Under the pieces are notes generated by a model. The model did no database searches, had not been told where the DNA came from, and saw nothing but the letters and a program-made list of their open reading frames with translations. From positions 15,026,064 to 15,090,063 of the forward strand of contig CM063259.1 of assembly GCA_032158295.1 (NCBI GenBank): 64,000 nucleotides of DNA, read 5' to 3'. The position numbers and the translations under genes are program-made. This DNA is from Pycnopodia helianthoides. Taxonomy: Eukaryota > Echinodermata > Asteroidea > Forcipulatida > Asteriidae. The number at the start of each line of letters is the position of its first letter. Within the stretch, counting starts at the first letter, position 1. Below are positions 36,001 to 48,900 of this stretch, in pieces.

Positions 36001-38536
36001 AACCATCTTGCTGTCTGAACATTCAATACCTCTCACTGTGGTTTTGAATGATAGATAAACTATGCCAGCCTGAAATATGATACCATGAGGGAATGCATGT
36101 ACACAGTATACACAGTTAGTTCTGCACACCGTTGTGCCACCGTACACAACCTTGGCAGTCGAATGGTTACAAATGGTTAGTCAACTCACTGGAAAATGTT
36201 GCCAAGAGTCACTGAGAGTAGGAGGGTTAAGGTTAATTTATTAACCAACTTATATTCATAAGAGATGAATGTCAGTGCAGCTAGCATCATTTGATAAGAG
36301 GATAATGACATAAATAATTTAGAAACATGTTTTGCCAACTTACACTTCCAAAGTATTTATCCAGGAGCTCCACGTATCTATGTATGATCTCTAAAGTCAA
36401 CAGTTCATTATCGCGATCTTCAATTGCACAGCAGAAGTACAAACTTGCGTACCTGACGTGAGAAAAAAAAAATACATCCACCATTTTTTAAACAAAATTA
36501 ATAAATCTTGAAAACCTGACTTGCAAGAAATTATCTACATTATTTTATCAAAATGCTTTGGCAAAGAAACTGTCGTTTTTCTCAGGATGGCTGGATAAAA
36601 TTAACAGTCCACCAAAAAGCAGCAGCACTGCCATGTTTTCAGTGACATGTGGCAATGTTCGAGGACATCGGATATTGCATCGGATATGACACATGTACAT
36701 GGGTTGGTTTCTTAAAATGAGAAAAACTAAAATAGTAAACTTGCGGGAAAAAAAACATGTATAAAACTCTTTTGGGAGAAGTGGTGGTTCTAAGAAGAGC
36801 TGGTGTGTTCTTGATGTTTCGAACAGTATACTTTGCTCGTCTTCAGGAGAATGCTTGAGCAGAGTATACTGTTGGAAACGTCGAGACCACAACGGTTCTT
36901 CTCGGAGCCAACACTTCTCCCAAAAGAGTTTTATACACGATTGTACCCACAAGTTTACTTCTATAATTTTTTTCGTATGATCCACACCATGGAAAGCTTC
37001 AAACATCACTTTCTTGAAATGGTTCCAAGTGAAAATGGAGTGCAGGTCCATCAAGTAGAAGGTAAATTATGTCTATTCAGGGGTCCAATTTAGGAGGAAA
37101 TTCCACAAGACCACAGAGCTTGTAACTCCAAATGTTGTACTGTACAGAATTATTTTTTACTAGACCAGAATCAAAATAGAAAACTCTTTCTACCCAGTTC
37201 AACATACAAACTGTTTGTGTTTGAACAAGCACAAATAGTTGCCTTATCTCATTTTTCTAATGCATATAAACTTTGATACTCAACAGAAATGAAATATATT
37301 TCATTATGTCAACTTCCTAATAAACTAAATATATTACAGAGTGAGGTATCATTATATTATTCAACCGAAGAACACAAGACCCCCAGACGTATCCGGTTGT
37401 GAGTTTACTGGCCTGCCACTAAAATCACTGGCCTCAGACTCGAAGTCAACCACTCAAAAAAAATTCAACATATCAGACTGAGATATTATGACTACAGTTC
37501 AACTGCTAAACACAAGACCACCAGACTTGTCCACTAAAAATAATTGGCCCTCTGGCCTGTGATCCAGTTCAAATTTTGAGTCGGCCGCTATTTGTTTGAC
37601 GTACGTAGCTAACTTTTCCCTAAACATTTGCAAATACCTTTTATAAACAATCTTTAAATCTCTCCACTCCAGGAAGTTACACATCTTTGGTTTCCGTGAC
37701 AACACCGTAGTGATAAGTTCCCTGGTTATTTTCTTCTTTGTCTTTTCAGTGTGGGCATGATACCACTTCTGAAGACGTAGCTTCCCCTGACGACTAAATA
37801 ACAGCATAAACTGCAACTGTAACCAAAACAGAAGAAATGTAATCGACTACAATTAAATCTTACCACATTTCAAACAGAGTGCAACCTCTCTGTCATAAAT
37901 TACCCAAATAAAGGACCATGCTCCAAATTCAAGGAAATTTGTACTTTCGGGAGGGGGGGGGGGCTGCAGTGCTATTTCCAACAAATACCACATTTTCACT
38001 TTAAATGATTGTTATGGATGAAATTATAAAATGTTCGGGTTTGAATAAAAACTATTTCTGGTCATGATGAGTGAAAACAAGATGATGAACAGAGCTCAGA
38101 TATTTAGATTAGTTCATATGAAAAAGATAAATCAATGCCCTTCAATTCATCGGTCTTCACACTTTTTTCTCCATGCCCACTCTTTCATATTCATAACAAA
38201 AACATGCAAAAACAGTCCCTCACTAAAATATAGTCACACAGGTAATAATACTCAGAAAGACAAACTGGCACCTTGGTTCAAACATTTAAGAAAACGATCC
38301 TGGCTGTTCCTGTGAAGTTCAGCCAAGGCAAGGCAAGGTCGATCTCACGACGTCGATGTCGGTATAAAGTGCAATAATACAAAAGCTGTCGGAAATACAC
38401 ATCTATGCCAATGCCAATCATGTTATAAAATTCTGATTTTATGTCTTACAACCGGAACAAACGAAACGTAAAAATGCTTATAAAAACTAAGAAATTTAGT
38501 AGTAATCTCCCTTCAAGGGAATGTATAACTTACCAT
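30002..38536 (-). CDS. AP1S2: AP-1 complex subunit sigma (clathrin adaptor)
   Basis: Five coding exons on the minus strand: 38536-38534 (ATG only, donor gtaagt), 37816-37638, 36452-36344, 35367-35230 and 30049-30002 (acceptor cttgtag). They join in phase to 158 residues, the usual length of the family. Diagnostic stretches: [75 protein letters not shown] and [16 protein letters not shown], ending [11 protein letters not shown]. The initiator exon coding only Met matches sigma-adaptin genes as I remember them, and M-L-Q-F aligns with M-M-R-F of AP1S1. The protein is the small longin-fold subunit of AP-1 at trans-Golgi and endosomal membranes; with gamma it binds [DE]xxxL[LI] sorting signals. 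AP-1 rather than AP-2/AP-3 is clear from RYASLYFCC and the [12 protein letters not shown] segment. Sigma-1A/B/C assignment is not meaningful for an invertebrate; the symbol is nominal. The last intron is 5.2 kb and repeat-filled. Confidence 0.95.
30163..30546. mobile_element. Fold-back MITE-like element, family A, copy in AP1S intron 4
   Basis: Begins TTTAAAGGCAGGGTATACTT and ends 'aagtataccctgcctttaa'. The arms are complementary and the core carries 'aaaggctccaggcctgaagcc'. It lies just upstream (in transcript sense) of the last AP1S exon. Confidence 0.85.
30726..31123. mobile_element. Fold-back element family E, copy 1
   Basis: Starts TTAAAGGAACATTACAGAATTG and ends in the inverse (CAATTCTGTAATGTTCCTTTAA). 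It is about 95% alike by eye to copies at 53736-54120 and 62987-63372. No coding sequence. It lies in AP1S intron 4. Confidence 0.9.
32713..32895. mobile_element. Fold-back repeat family F, copy 2
   Basis: Terminal inverted repeats 'cccaatttcatagagctgct' and 'agcagctctatgaaattggg' enclose a core with 'gtgactggtatcctgctcat'. A degenerate copy is at 5970-6136. Confidence 0.85.
33386..33660. repeat. About three 103-bp tandem repeats in AP1S intron 4
   Basis: 'gcataccaatcttatcagag' recurs at 33387, 33489 and 33593 together with 'tccaaacagttggat' and 'accatagagtggagcatttg'. Weak spurious reading frames run through it on both strands. Nearby, 33820-33960 repeats 'gggtgtccaaa' several times. Confidence 0.9.
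35620..36002. mobile_element. Fold-back MITE-like element, family A, diverged copy
   Basis: Begins TTAAAGGTAGGGTCATAGATT and ends 'aatctacgaccttgccttta'. The centre has the palindrome 'gaaacgattcatgcatgaat'. It directly abuts repeat C at 36003. AP1S intron 3. Confidence 0.75.
36003..36232. repeat. Dispersed repeat family C, copy 2
   Basis: Closely matches 6953-7176, with a short insertion ('acacaacc') near 36147. AP1S intron 3. Confidence 0.8.
36727..36975. mobile_element. Fold-back repeat family D with two hammerhead-like cores
   Basis: Arms 'aaaatagtaaacttgcggg ... ctcttttgggagaagtg' and 'cacttctcccaaaagag ... cccacaagtttacttctat' are inverse. Within each arm sits a version of 'gttTCgaacagtatac...gctcgtcttcag' (36813-36846 minus sense; 36850-36885 plus sense, degenerate). 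AP1S intron 2. Confidence 0.75.
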
Positions 38537-40700
38537 GTTGTTGGTTCTTTTTCTCTATTTTGTTAAAATGTGGTAGATATTTCAGGAAATAGTGTTTTTC
38601 ACATCGTTTTGATGCTAGGCGTTCACCGGCTGCGACTGAACAAACATTGTTTTGTGCTAATTCTTGACGTGGGCATGTCACTGCGCCCTCTGTCGTCCGT
38701 GTATTATCATCGCTGGTTGAAGAGCCGCACCTTTGATTGAATAATTCCACGCAAGGGTCTTGAGATCATTATTAATATTAGTAAGTGGACTTACCCACAT
38801 CAAAAAAAAATTTATTTACAAAATAAGACAAGAAAAAGCAGGAAAAGAACGTTTTTTGTTTTTGTTTTAAAGCAAGCATTGACCCACAAAATACGTTACA
38901 TTCGGTTCATACAAGCACATAGCTGCCGTGAGGTTTTCAGATACTAGGCCTATATAAAGTTTCTTCTCTATTTTTGTTAATGAGAACATAAAGTTAGCTG
39001 TTGCAAAGTGTTTATCAACCCAAATAACCGGCATGGTGTAAATGACAAAAACGGTAAATGGCGTTCGAACCTAGCACCAGTCTTTCTCGAGGGCATGTAT
39101 GGGAACTCAACACAACGCACATTCAAAACTGAAAAAAAGAAGATTACGTAGAAGTATCTAAAACCAGCTCCAATGACTTTTTGTTCATGCTGTGTTAGTT
39201 GGATCTTCAGTGACATGGGATGATTTTGAAGATTGTTTAGAAAAAAATAAGAATTTTCACACAAGTTATTCAACATATCATGCTTTTATCAAAAACGACT
39301 TAGCATAAAGAAAGTAAATAAATACAAGAAAAAACAAGGGAAAAAAAGAAAAGAAAAAAGAGGATACACAAATTTTTCAATGTCTCTTAGAAAAGTAACA
39401 TGCATTAAATGCACCACTCTAGCTGACCTAAAACGAGATCTCATTTTACACTACGGAAGGCCCATGTTATCTAATTCTTATCCTACACAAAAAGTCACCC
39501 GTATTATTATTTTGTGTTTACCCGTAGTATTCGACAGGTCGGGACTCAATAACCACTTTGGTTTTGAGCAAAACTAAATGAACATTAGAATTAAATTACG
39601 TTTTTTAAAGAAAAGACTCTTCTATTCGATCCCTTTATTTTCTAACCTCAGCTTCGATTGGCAGTATCTCCAGAGAGCTGAAAATCGGTCAATGAAATCC
39701 GTTTCATATTTCCGTGAACAGAAGTAAAGGTGCACTGATCCTATAACGCCCTCATTGATTCATATATAAAAAAAATGTAACAATAGTCTGCCCTTTCGAA
39801 AAAAGATCGAGTTCCCGCCTCGTCTGATCGCCTTCCCCCTCTCCACCAATGAATAACAACCACATTGCTAATAATAAAACCAAGGGAATGTCTCGTTCCG
39901 TCTAATACCGTTCTTAAAATAGGCCTAATATAGTCGCTGTATCACCTTACATACGCGCCATTTCTAAAGGCCCTTTATCTCCGATGTAACAAAATTCACT
40001 GGTTTGGTGAGAAGATACAGAACACATGCAGCCAGTCTGCATCGGAGGCCGAGTTGCTATAATAATATCAACGCGTGCAAGGCGAAAGACGCGAACGCAC
40101 TACCCCTCAAGCCCCGAGAACAATTAACGGAAATGAGATGAAAATAACACCAATGACATTGACTGGACCTTGAGAGTTTTTTTTTATATTATTATTATTT
40201 TATAATACACGCCAGGAGATGTTGGCTCTGTTGTGGAAAAGAGCGAGGTTTTTTGGGGGAGGTATTTTGCCAATCGACCGCCGCGAAATGAGGCGTGCCG
40301 GGCGAGCGTGCTATGACGGGCAATTAGCGTGTTTTACCCCCGGAGAGTCGGGGCCGATCTAAAAGTAGTAGTCGGTATTGCATTGGAATACTAAAATGGT
40401 ATCACTGTTGATATTGGTTGCACGTTTATGGTTAATTTTATACAATTTTCTACATTATTGAAGCAGAACGGTTGATTTTTTTGGGGGGCAAAGTGGAGGC
40501 ATAAACGAGTCAGTTAGAAATCCCCACGTACTGTATGGATGTAAAGCACGTTGGATGTGTTATTCCGCAAGGTTGCTTTGTACATTACAAACTGGGAGAC
40601 TCAAGTTAAGATGGGAAGATTTCTGCATGGAGCACGGCTATACAATGTCAAGTTGTACATGGGATTGAAGGACGTCCCGAATAGCAAAGGGTTTGAGGTA
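38537..40700. other. AP1S upstream region and candidate conserved non-coding block
   Basis: The AP1S 5' UTR and promoter should lie just above 38536 on the minus strand; no TATA box is evident, as expected for a housekeeping gene. The part from about 39790 to 40370 is less AT-rich and non-repetitive, with homeodomain-like (CAATTAG, TAATA) and GATA-like (TTATCT) sites. No ORF is supported. Confidence 0.4.
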
Positions 40701-40709
40701 TATGGGTTT

Positions 40710-40970
40710 CTTTTCCAGCTTTCCACCTCTAGGACCCCGGTTCGAATCCGGTCGGGAGCACTATGTAGATTGGGTTTTTCAGTCCCTATTCCTGATGGTT
40801 GCGAATTTTTTTTCCTGGAATATTTATGTGGGGTTTTCCTTTTATACATCTAAAACTGAAACTTCCTTCCTTGTCTTCTCTCCATGGGGCTTGGTTAGTA
40901 CAGTGATTAAGTTTGCTTTTCTGAAAATCCTTTGCTTCACAACCAGAATTAAAAAAGTAAATAAACTGCG
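40710..40970 (+). repeat. tRNA-derived SINE
   Basis: B box 'ggttcgaatccgg' followed by 'gcactatgtagattgggttt', 'tggggttttccttttataca' and 'ctaaaactgaaacttcc'. Reverse-orientation relative at 463-650. Confidence 0.7.
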
Positions 40971-43900
40971 TTTGCACAATATTTCAGATGAAATGCTTAA
41001 AAAAAAATTGCCCGTAATTTCAAAAATGTAAATAACCAGTGTTGGCACAATGCTTCCCCTTTTGGGGTTTGTTTTCTTCTTGAAAGAAAATACATCACTT
41101 CCCCTTACAGAAAAAGTTAGATTTCCGGGCAATTAATTATGTTTACTCTTGGCGTAATGAGAGAGGAACTCTTCGACCGCGAAAAATCAATAATACTTGG
41201 GATTCTTTCTGATTGCTGATGAAGAACAACTGAGGAATAGATAGTTAGTGACCTGGACGGTTGGTGGCGCTGTTGGCCAACCACGTAAACCCAAACAATT
41301 TAGCCGGAACTTCACTCTCGCAATATTGGGCTGCACAGTTAAATCTTTCTGGCTTTTCACGCTCTCGAATTGTTGGAAATAATTATGTTTCACTAATGAC
41401 CCAATCAGCTAAAACTTTTCGCCCTGTGACCACAAACAATGACTGAGTCGTTCCTAAGTCATTATTGCTTTCTTTCTTAACATTTTCCTGCCACCAGTAC
41501 TGACTGCTGACATAATCCCGAAGGGAGCTTGGTGGAATAGAAGTATAATACATCTGCCGTAGAATGTGGAAGGTCGCGGGTTCCAATCCCTACGGGGTGC
41601 CTGTGAATTCTTCCTCCTGTTGCACTCGCTAAGCATTACAACTCGAAGGTTGAATTTGACTTTTGTTTGCAGATAATCAACAAAGACATGAGCACCCGCC
41701 CAATCCTTTTATTATGAACTTATTGCAAGTTTCCTTCGATTGCCAATCTACTCTCATCATCTGTTGCAAGAATTATGTTTCCATGTGGAAACGCTTGGCT
41801 TTTGGGTATAATGTTTTCGGGGTAATTCATATTCCTGAAGATGAATTTTCACTGTTACCATTGGGATATATATTGTGACGTCATAATTTGCATTAGATTG
41901 ATTGGCTAACTCATCTAAATATGAATATTTGCACTTTGAGAAAACCACGTCTGGTTATTTATTGAACCCCCCCCCAAACAAAACAAAACAACAACCCTTA
42001 CATTTTCGGTTACAAATTTTCGTTATGCAACATACAGAAGTAGAACAAAAACATGATGTTTTAAACAAAGAAGACTATGGTCCCTACCAACAGTTGTCCG
42101 TTGCGTTTTAAAGAAGGGTAATATCTATTGATATCTAACTTTGTACATTCTGAGTCAATTTATAAAGATTTGCACAAAACGTCAACCAAAAATTTAGTAT
42201 TTTCATTTCACAATGTCATTTTGAGTGATGCGAAAAGGCAGTATGCGTGGTGTCTGTGAAGTTGCAGTGGGGGATTATTTTGTCGTCAACCCACGATGAA
42301 TAAACTGTATCAGCAAAGCTATGATTGATGTCCACCAGTCGTCGCCTGGACATGGACTACGGACGAAGATTTACTTCCAAACAAACCAGTTTCCTCTGCT
42401 GAATGTAGTCCGTGATAATTATTTGGAACCGGGGTCCTTTGGCGCCTAAAATAAAAGACGGTTCAGACAGATCCAAGTGATTATGAGAGGTCGTCCGGGA
42501 TATGCGGAGCTCTGTGGTTGATGGATTGGTCAGCCAATCAGAGGGGACGTTATGAGGTCGGTGTGTCGTTCCGGAACGCCACTGAAGTGGGTTTACAAAT
42601 TCAGGTCAATGCTGGGACCCAACTTTAAAGGTACGAAACAACGTTGATTTTTGAAAGTGCAAACTACTTTATTCTAATCGCCTAGTTTTCAATGAACGCA
42701 TCACACCACATGTGAAAATTTATCAAGCAAAATGATCACCCTTTCAAGAAAGCATCACCAAGGTTAATTGTCAGGGAATTTGTTCGTTTAGCTTGTATCA
42801 TTTCAATTTAATAAATCGAGTGTTGGGAGACTGTTTTCTTATAAATAACAGCCTTTAAAAATGTTGACTACTGTAGTTTTGGTTGAAGAATAATATTGCA
42901 GGATGAACGACAGATTACTTCAATCACTGAAATGTGATCTCTTGTTGGGAAGAGTTGTGATTCTGAGAGAAACCAGAAAGGAGATAAATCTTTACGTTTG
43001 AAACTCTGAAGACCCTTTTGTCTCTACTACTATGAAGACGCCCTTTAAAGTAATCTTGTCATTGTGAACTAGGACGGCCGACACATTTTACAGCGGGCCA
43101 TCGTCAGCGATTACCCCCGGCCCCATTCACCAACCCTCGGCAGCTCATCAAGTCTGTCTCCTCTTATTTAAGAATCCATCGAGTCCAAGGAGATAGGGTC
43201 GTTATTACTCGGGGGTGAATAAACGCATGAGGAGTCAATGACAGTGACAACGCTGTTCACATGGATCTAGAAAGAAGAACAAAATGACAATAGTTTACTC
43301 CTTTCAGTTGCTCCACTCCCATCTCCGCCTCCTCTCCTGTCACCAGTCTAGAAACGCATCCCATCTGCGAGGGCAAAGAAAGAACAGCTGGTAATGGATG
43401 GGTTGAAGGGGAAAGAACTGCTTTTGGCACAGAATTCTTCAAAATGTTGGATTCTTGCTGCTGGATCTCAGTTGTTAGTCAATTTATGTCAAAGTTGAAC
43501 GTCGTGTGGATAGGAGAAATATTGTACTGCATGGACTTACGGTTTAAAAAGAAAGTTAGCAGAAAAATGTTGAGTAAAAAAAGTTAATGACTTTTGCAAA
43601 GTTTGATCTTTAAAATTCACCTGTTTCGCTCTGGAGTAAGTTCGATAATCCTTAAGGCCCGCCTCCTGTCGCTGTGGCGTATCGATCTTAACTAAACAAT
43701 AAAAAAATAAAAAATGAACGATCGTTGTCTGTAATTACTCCACCGTAACGACAATCTTGGAAACATGCAATTATTTTCATATTGCTGTCGGCTTTTTGAA
43801 ACGGGCCTTTCTTTCGTTTGTCGCTAGCCATAAATCACTGGTAAGAATGACAATTGGTTATAATAAGCAACGATCAGTACCGTATATTGTATAGTGTTTT

Positions 43901-45038
43901 AAACAATATAATATATACTCTTGTTCTCCCTCACTGCACATCGAGCTCGTCACACGATTCACTATTGAATGTTTTGTGTTTGGAACCCAAAATATCCTTA
44001 GGTGTTAGCGCAGAATTCTGAGCTATCCAGCTCATAGAAGTACTTTACAGGTCGCTGCAAGTGCAGAGTGCTGTGGAAAGTAGTGCGATGGAATTGAAAC
44101 CCGTTGGTGATTTCAGTAATACTGTAAAATCATTTTTTATTATGAAACATTTTGTAATTCTTTGAGTTCATTTTAATGGGGGAAAGGGCAGATATCAGTT
44201 CATCAATCTAATATAGCGGACAATAATTCGCTACATTTCAAATTTGTTTGTGTTAAAAAATATGAATTTCGGAGCTCGTTACTCTTTAGGACTAGTGTTA
44301 GCAAACAATTAAATCCCTGATTTTGTCCAAAGGCCCTTTGTACTGAACTCATTGCATTTATATAAGGCAGTAAATTCTCATGCTCTACTTTTATTATTCA
44401 AACAATATTTCAAAGTTGAAAAAAGAGAGAGAAATATTTCACGTTTGGTTCTCATGAGTATGGTGGACCTGAACCGAAGGTCGTCCCTACCAAGTCGGCT
44501 CACTATTAATCTTCCACACTCCGTTGAATAAAAATGTCTTTTTGATGAAAAACCAGTGGACCGATCACCTAGATCGGTGGTTATATACCGACACTGCCCG
44601 GGGCTACGACGAATGGGAAAAACACCACCTCGATGCCAGTGTACTTCGTCGCATTCCTGGTAGATCAAACAGGTTTATCCAACCCGAATTGACCTGGATT
44701 CTGTGTCCCATGGGGCCTGACCCATTTCGGGTCAGGTTGATCTAAAAAGTGGCTAAACAAACTGATATCTGAACTCGGATTCTGCTTCAGTTTGACACAA
44801 CTTTTGTCGTAATTTTGACAGTAAATTCCGGGTCATTACAGACCCACAATCTCAAAATGTACGGATCACAGTTGACCCGGATCCAGGTCCTGTGGGTCCT
44901 GTCACATTTCTAGGTCAGTGCAACCAGAAAGCTCGTGCCACAATGACCCACAAATGCGTCAAAATGACGCAGAACATTCCTTTTTTGAACCACTTGCCGT
45001 GCCAGCCTGACCCGGCAATAGGTCAGGCCCCCCTGGAC

Positions 45039-45270
45039 CCGGATTTCGAGTCAGTTCCAATTCAAGGAGTTTTTACAATGCAGAATCAGGTAAGACCCAA
45101 TGAGTTCCGGATCCGAGTCAATTCTGATTCTAGGAGTTTTAACAATGCAGAAACAGATCAGACCCCATGAGTTCCGGATCCGAGTCAATTCTGATTCTAT
45201 AAAAGAGTTTTTACAATGCAGAAATAGGATAGACCCCATGAGTTCCGGATCCGAGTCAAATCTGATATAG
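45039..45270. repeat. About three 67-71-bp tandem repeats
   Basis: 'gagttccggatccgagtca' recurs at 45102, 45169 and 45240 with 'ttttacaatgcagaa' between. The surrounding DNA from 44690 also repeats 'gacccgg'/'gggtca' motifs in both orientations. Confidence 0.85.
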
Positions 45271-45828
45271 GAGCTTATAGAGTGTGTGTCTATGTAGTTC
45301 CATTTCAAACTATATAATAGGCCTAATATTGGAGCGGTAGAAAAAAGCACGTTGAAAATGGAAAGTATTTTCTGCCACGTGTAGCTTCATAATTGAACTT
45401 ATTACTGATCAAACCTCATGCTGATGATATCATCAGCAGAATGTCTTGATTTGTTTTACGTCGAACGACCTCAAACCAACATGGATGTTGCTTTGCGTTC
45501 AACCGTTGACACAGTTTGCAAAAAAAGTAATGCTGAGTAGATTCGTAATCGTTACGGGCACACTGGCGTCACTCTATCACAAAGAGACAGAACTAAAGTC
45601 ATCATGAAAAACCAATCATTGACTGATTAGTGCACAAAAACAATATCAGTTAGAATTCACGTCTTTTTTTTATGTAACTGTAAAAATCAAAGCCGTGATG
45701 ATTTTGCATAATTAAATCTGATTTAAAAGATTTTTTTTCCTTCAAATTCCACCTTTTCTAAAAACAAGAAATTAATACGCACGGGCCAATACGTCTCAAG
45801 TGCATTCAGTGCCCTTTACCAACGTCAG

Positions 45829-45990
45829 CCAATTTCACGAAGCGCTAGGATTAATCCTATCTTGAGTTAGGATGAGTAACTCGTCCTAACTTAGGATTGG
45901 TTCAATGTGTCCTAACGTCTATGGATACGGAACTTAACTGGTCCTAAGTCCTAAGATTAATCCTAAGTTAGGAAGAGTTTGGTGAAATCG
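45829..45990. mobile_element. Small fold-back MITE-like element, family G
   Basis: Starts 'ccaatttcacgaagcgctag' and ends 'agagtttggtgaaatcg'. Inside are inverse blocks 'attaatcctatcttgagtta' and 'taagattaatcctaagttag' built on a TCCTAA motif. Confidence 0.7.
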
Positions 45991-48900
45991 ACGGCAGCAG
46001 GAACCACAGTTGTATAAGTACTATATTTTTGGTTTCGTATTTAAAAACAATAAATTTGATATTCAAGTTTTAACATCCATTGATGTTTAAAAAGTAGCTA
46101 TTAAAGTTGTTTCCAATAGGTTTTTTTTAAGAGACAGAGAAAAACGTTTAGAAAATTTAACAACGGCATAAATGAACGTTTATGAAGGCCCGTTGTTAAT
46201 TCTTGATGTTGATGGCGTCACGTACCATCCAAAACGTATCGTTGAAACACTCTTAGAATTTGTCTTTGAGCCTGGTGTGTTAAGTGTTTATTATTGTTGA
46301 TCTTTATTATCAATACCGGTAGTTGTTACACTTCCGTTTAAGGGGTTCTTTATTTTGTTCCAACGTGCGACTGCGGCGAAGAGCGCCCGTTGTTACCGGG
46401 CCTGAAAGGCGGTCTTTCAGCCCGTGACACGGTGTGTTCGGCAGTAAAGCTCAGCAAGGCTGTCACGGTATTGTTGGTGAACAGTGCAAATCTTACACAT
46501 GTGAATGAAAAAAAAAAACCCAGCCAGAATTTCAGTTTAAGGGGGAGGTTTGTAGTTGTGTGGATGCATGTTCGCACAGAGACGGTTCGGCGAGGTAGAC
46601 CTTAATTGCCTGAACCCGGGTGAGCCAAATCAAGAAGACGCAACTAATTAACTGTCTGGTGAAATGGAGAAATATAAGTTGGTCGGAAATGACACAACTA
46701 TAAACAGATGTGTATTGTGTCGTCTCCACTGTTAGCATGCCACCTACTGGATATTGATGGAACATATGCAATATTGTACATAATCTAGAGCTAGAACCAC
46801 CAGATCCACATCAAAACAACATAGTCTGTCAGACTGGAGACAACTTGCTGTCGTCTCGTCTCTGTATCTTCGCACTATAGGGTAGCACACAATGTGGGAG
46901 TGACCGAGCCGAATACGAGGTGCATGCTGGTACTACAGTTGGTAACGAGGTGATATTGTCTTTTGGATTTACGGACCAAGCAACCTCATAAAAGTTTGAT
47001 CATGGAGGTAGAATACTCTTCGTTTTCACTCGGATTACAACTGAATCTAAACAATCTAAGATGCCTTTGTGGGAATCAGTGTTGAACTCAACCCCTTCTC
47101 TGTGACGTCGACTTGTCCAATGATAGACAAAGAAACCAATGTTTTACAGACTGTTGACTGTGGACGTTTTTGTATATACAAACATCTGCTTTTCAAGTAT
47201 TTTTTATATTTTATGTAAATTGTTTTGTAAAACAAATTTTAGGCCTTCATACTAAGTTGTTTTTAGTGGATTTGATGACAGCAACATAATTGATAAAGTT
47301 CTGGTTTTTGAGAAACTGTCATCTTTGTTCCGTATGTACAGAGCTCCAAAAGTGCTATGCAACTTGGGTAAGGTAACTTATATCTCGCGATGGCAATACG
47401 TCAGATGTCACTTCACGAACCCGGTTCACATGGGAACCAATAGTTTTTACTTATGCAGCCTATATATAATGTTTTTTTTCTTCTTTTTTTACTCAACCGA
47501 GTTCAAAAGCTTTTGAATACCAATGGGATGATATGATGTTCGGGCCGTCAGCTGCATGACGATGTGCATGGGTGAGCAGATTGATGTATTGCCGGCCCTA
47601 GGGCCATGGCTTTAAGGGGGACTGGTGCAGCCAAACCGCAGGGGGTTTATTCGGGCCCGTTTGTTACCCTTGTCTTGATTCGGGAAAATAACGCCATGCT
47701 TGGGTCTACCTTGTACGTGACAAGTGTCACAAATGAGCGAACAAGATCGAATGCACTGTCCAAAGAAAGAGAGGGGAGATCCGTGTGGTTTTTTTGGAAG
47801 AGCTTGATAATTACAACCTTTAGATTTCAATAGTTCCAATCAACCTCTTATAACAGGCCATCGAATTATGTGCTTACGTTTGAGTGAAAACAACAACAAT
47901 AGCCGGTACCAATCCAGTAATTTGGCTTCATTTCACAATTTATCTTTCTTGGCAGTCAGGCCAAAGCTTTCGTAAAACAAAATATCAGAAACTTAAGTTG
48001 TCGTTAAACGTTATTTAATATTTGCTAATCTGTAACATTGGTCCTGTAATCAATGGGCTCGTAAACTCATGTTCATTCTGGCTATTTATTTGAAAAATAA
48101 TTTGTAATAAGTTTTGACTTCTTGATTAACTCTCAAGTAAGCAGTGTCATTATGAAAAAAACTGGCAAAGTTTAATATTTTATTTTCAATATGAATATTA
48201 AATTGAATGATTTCTCATGCTGGTGATACTATTTGGCCTATTATTGGTACCCTTTCTAGTGCGCTGGAAGATCGGTTCTATAACTTCGTTAAACTAGGTT
48301 AAGCGTGCAAAAGAACCATTGCGAATACACCAACCCAAAAACTCTCACGGTAATGTGGCTTCTGATATTAGTCTGGAACTGGTCCGTGAACATAATTGCA
48401 ATATAAACAATCTACTAGACCGTCTTTTCAGTAGGGATGTGATCGGTATCGGGATCATTATTGCTAAAGCGGAAAATCTTCAGAAAGCATGAATGGGGAT
48501 TAAGGGACCCGTCAAAATTATCAACATGATCAAGATCTGGTGATCAAGACTCTGCTGATCCAAAATGAAAAGCTTAGATTTCCAGATTGTTATGCTTTCT
48601 ATTCATTTTGTCCGTTCAAATCAAATCGCGTGCATCGGAGCGTTTTGTGCAACGTTTACTTGGGTGTTGATTTTCTTCTAAGGTTGCTAAAATTGAAATT
48701 TGAACTTGGAGTATTTCCCTATTTTAATAGACAAATCGAGATTCAAGTTGTCTCTTTAAGTGATTGACTAATTTTGTTGTACTAAAGGTTCAGTTAGTGA
48801 AGGTCTAAACGTTTTATTATTACGTTTTCCTTCTTCAACCTGACAAACCCAAAGCAAGCTCGTCTTTGACAACAAACTGCCAATCAGTTGCCCCAATGCA

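Noticed and set aside
36548..37054. 168-codon minus-strand ORF in AP1S intron 2
   Set aside because: It reads through fold-back element D; repeated inverse peptide fragments reflect the inverted repeat, not a protein.
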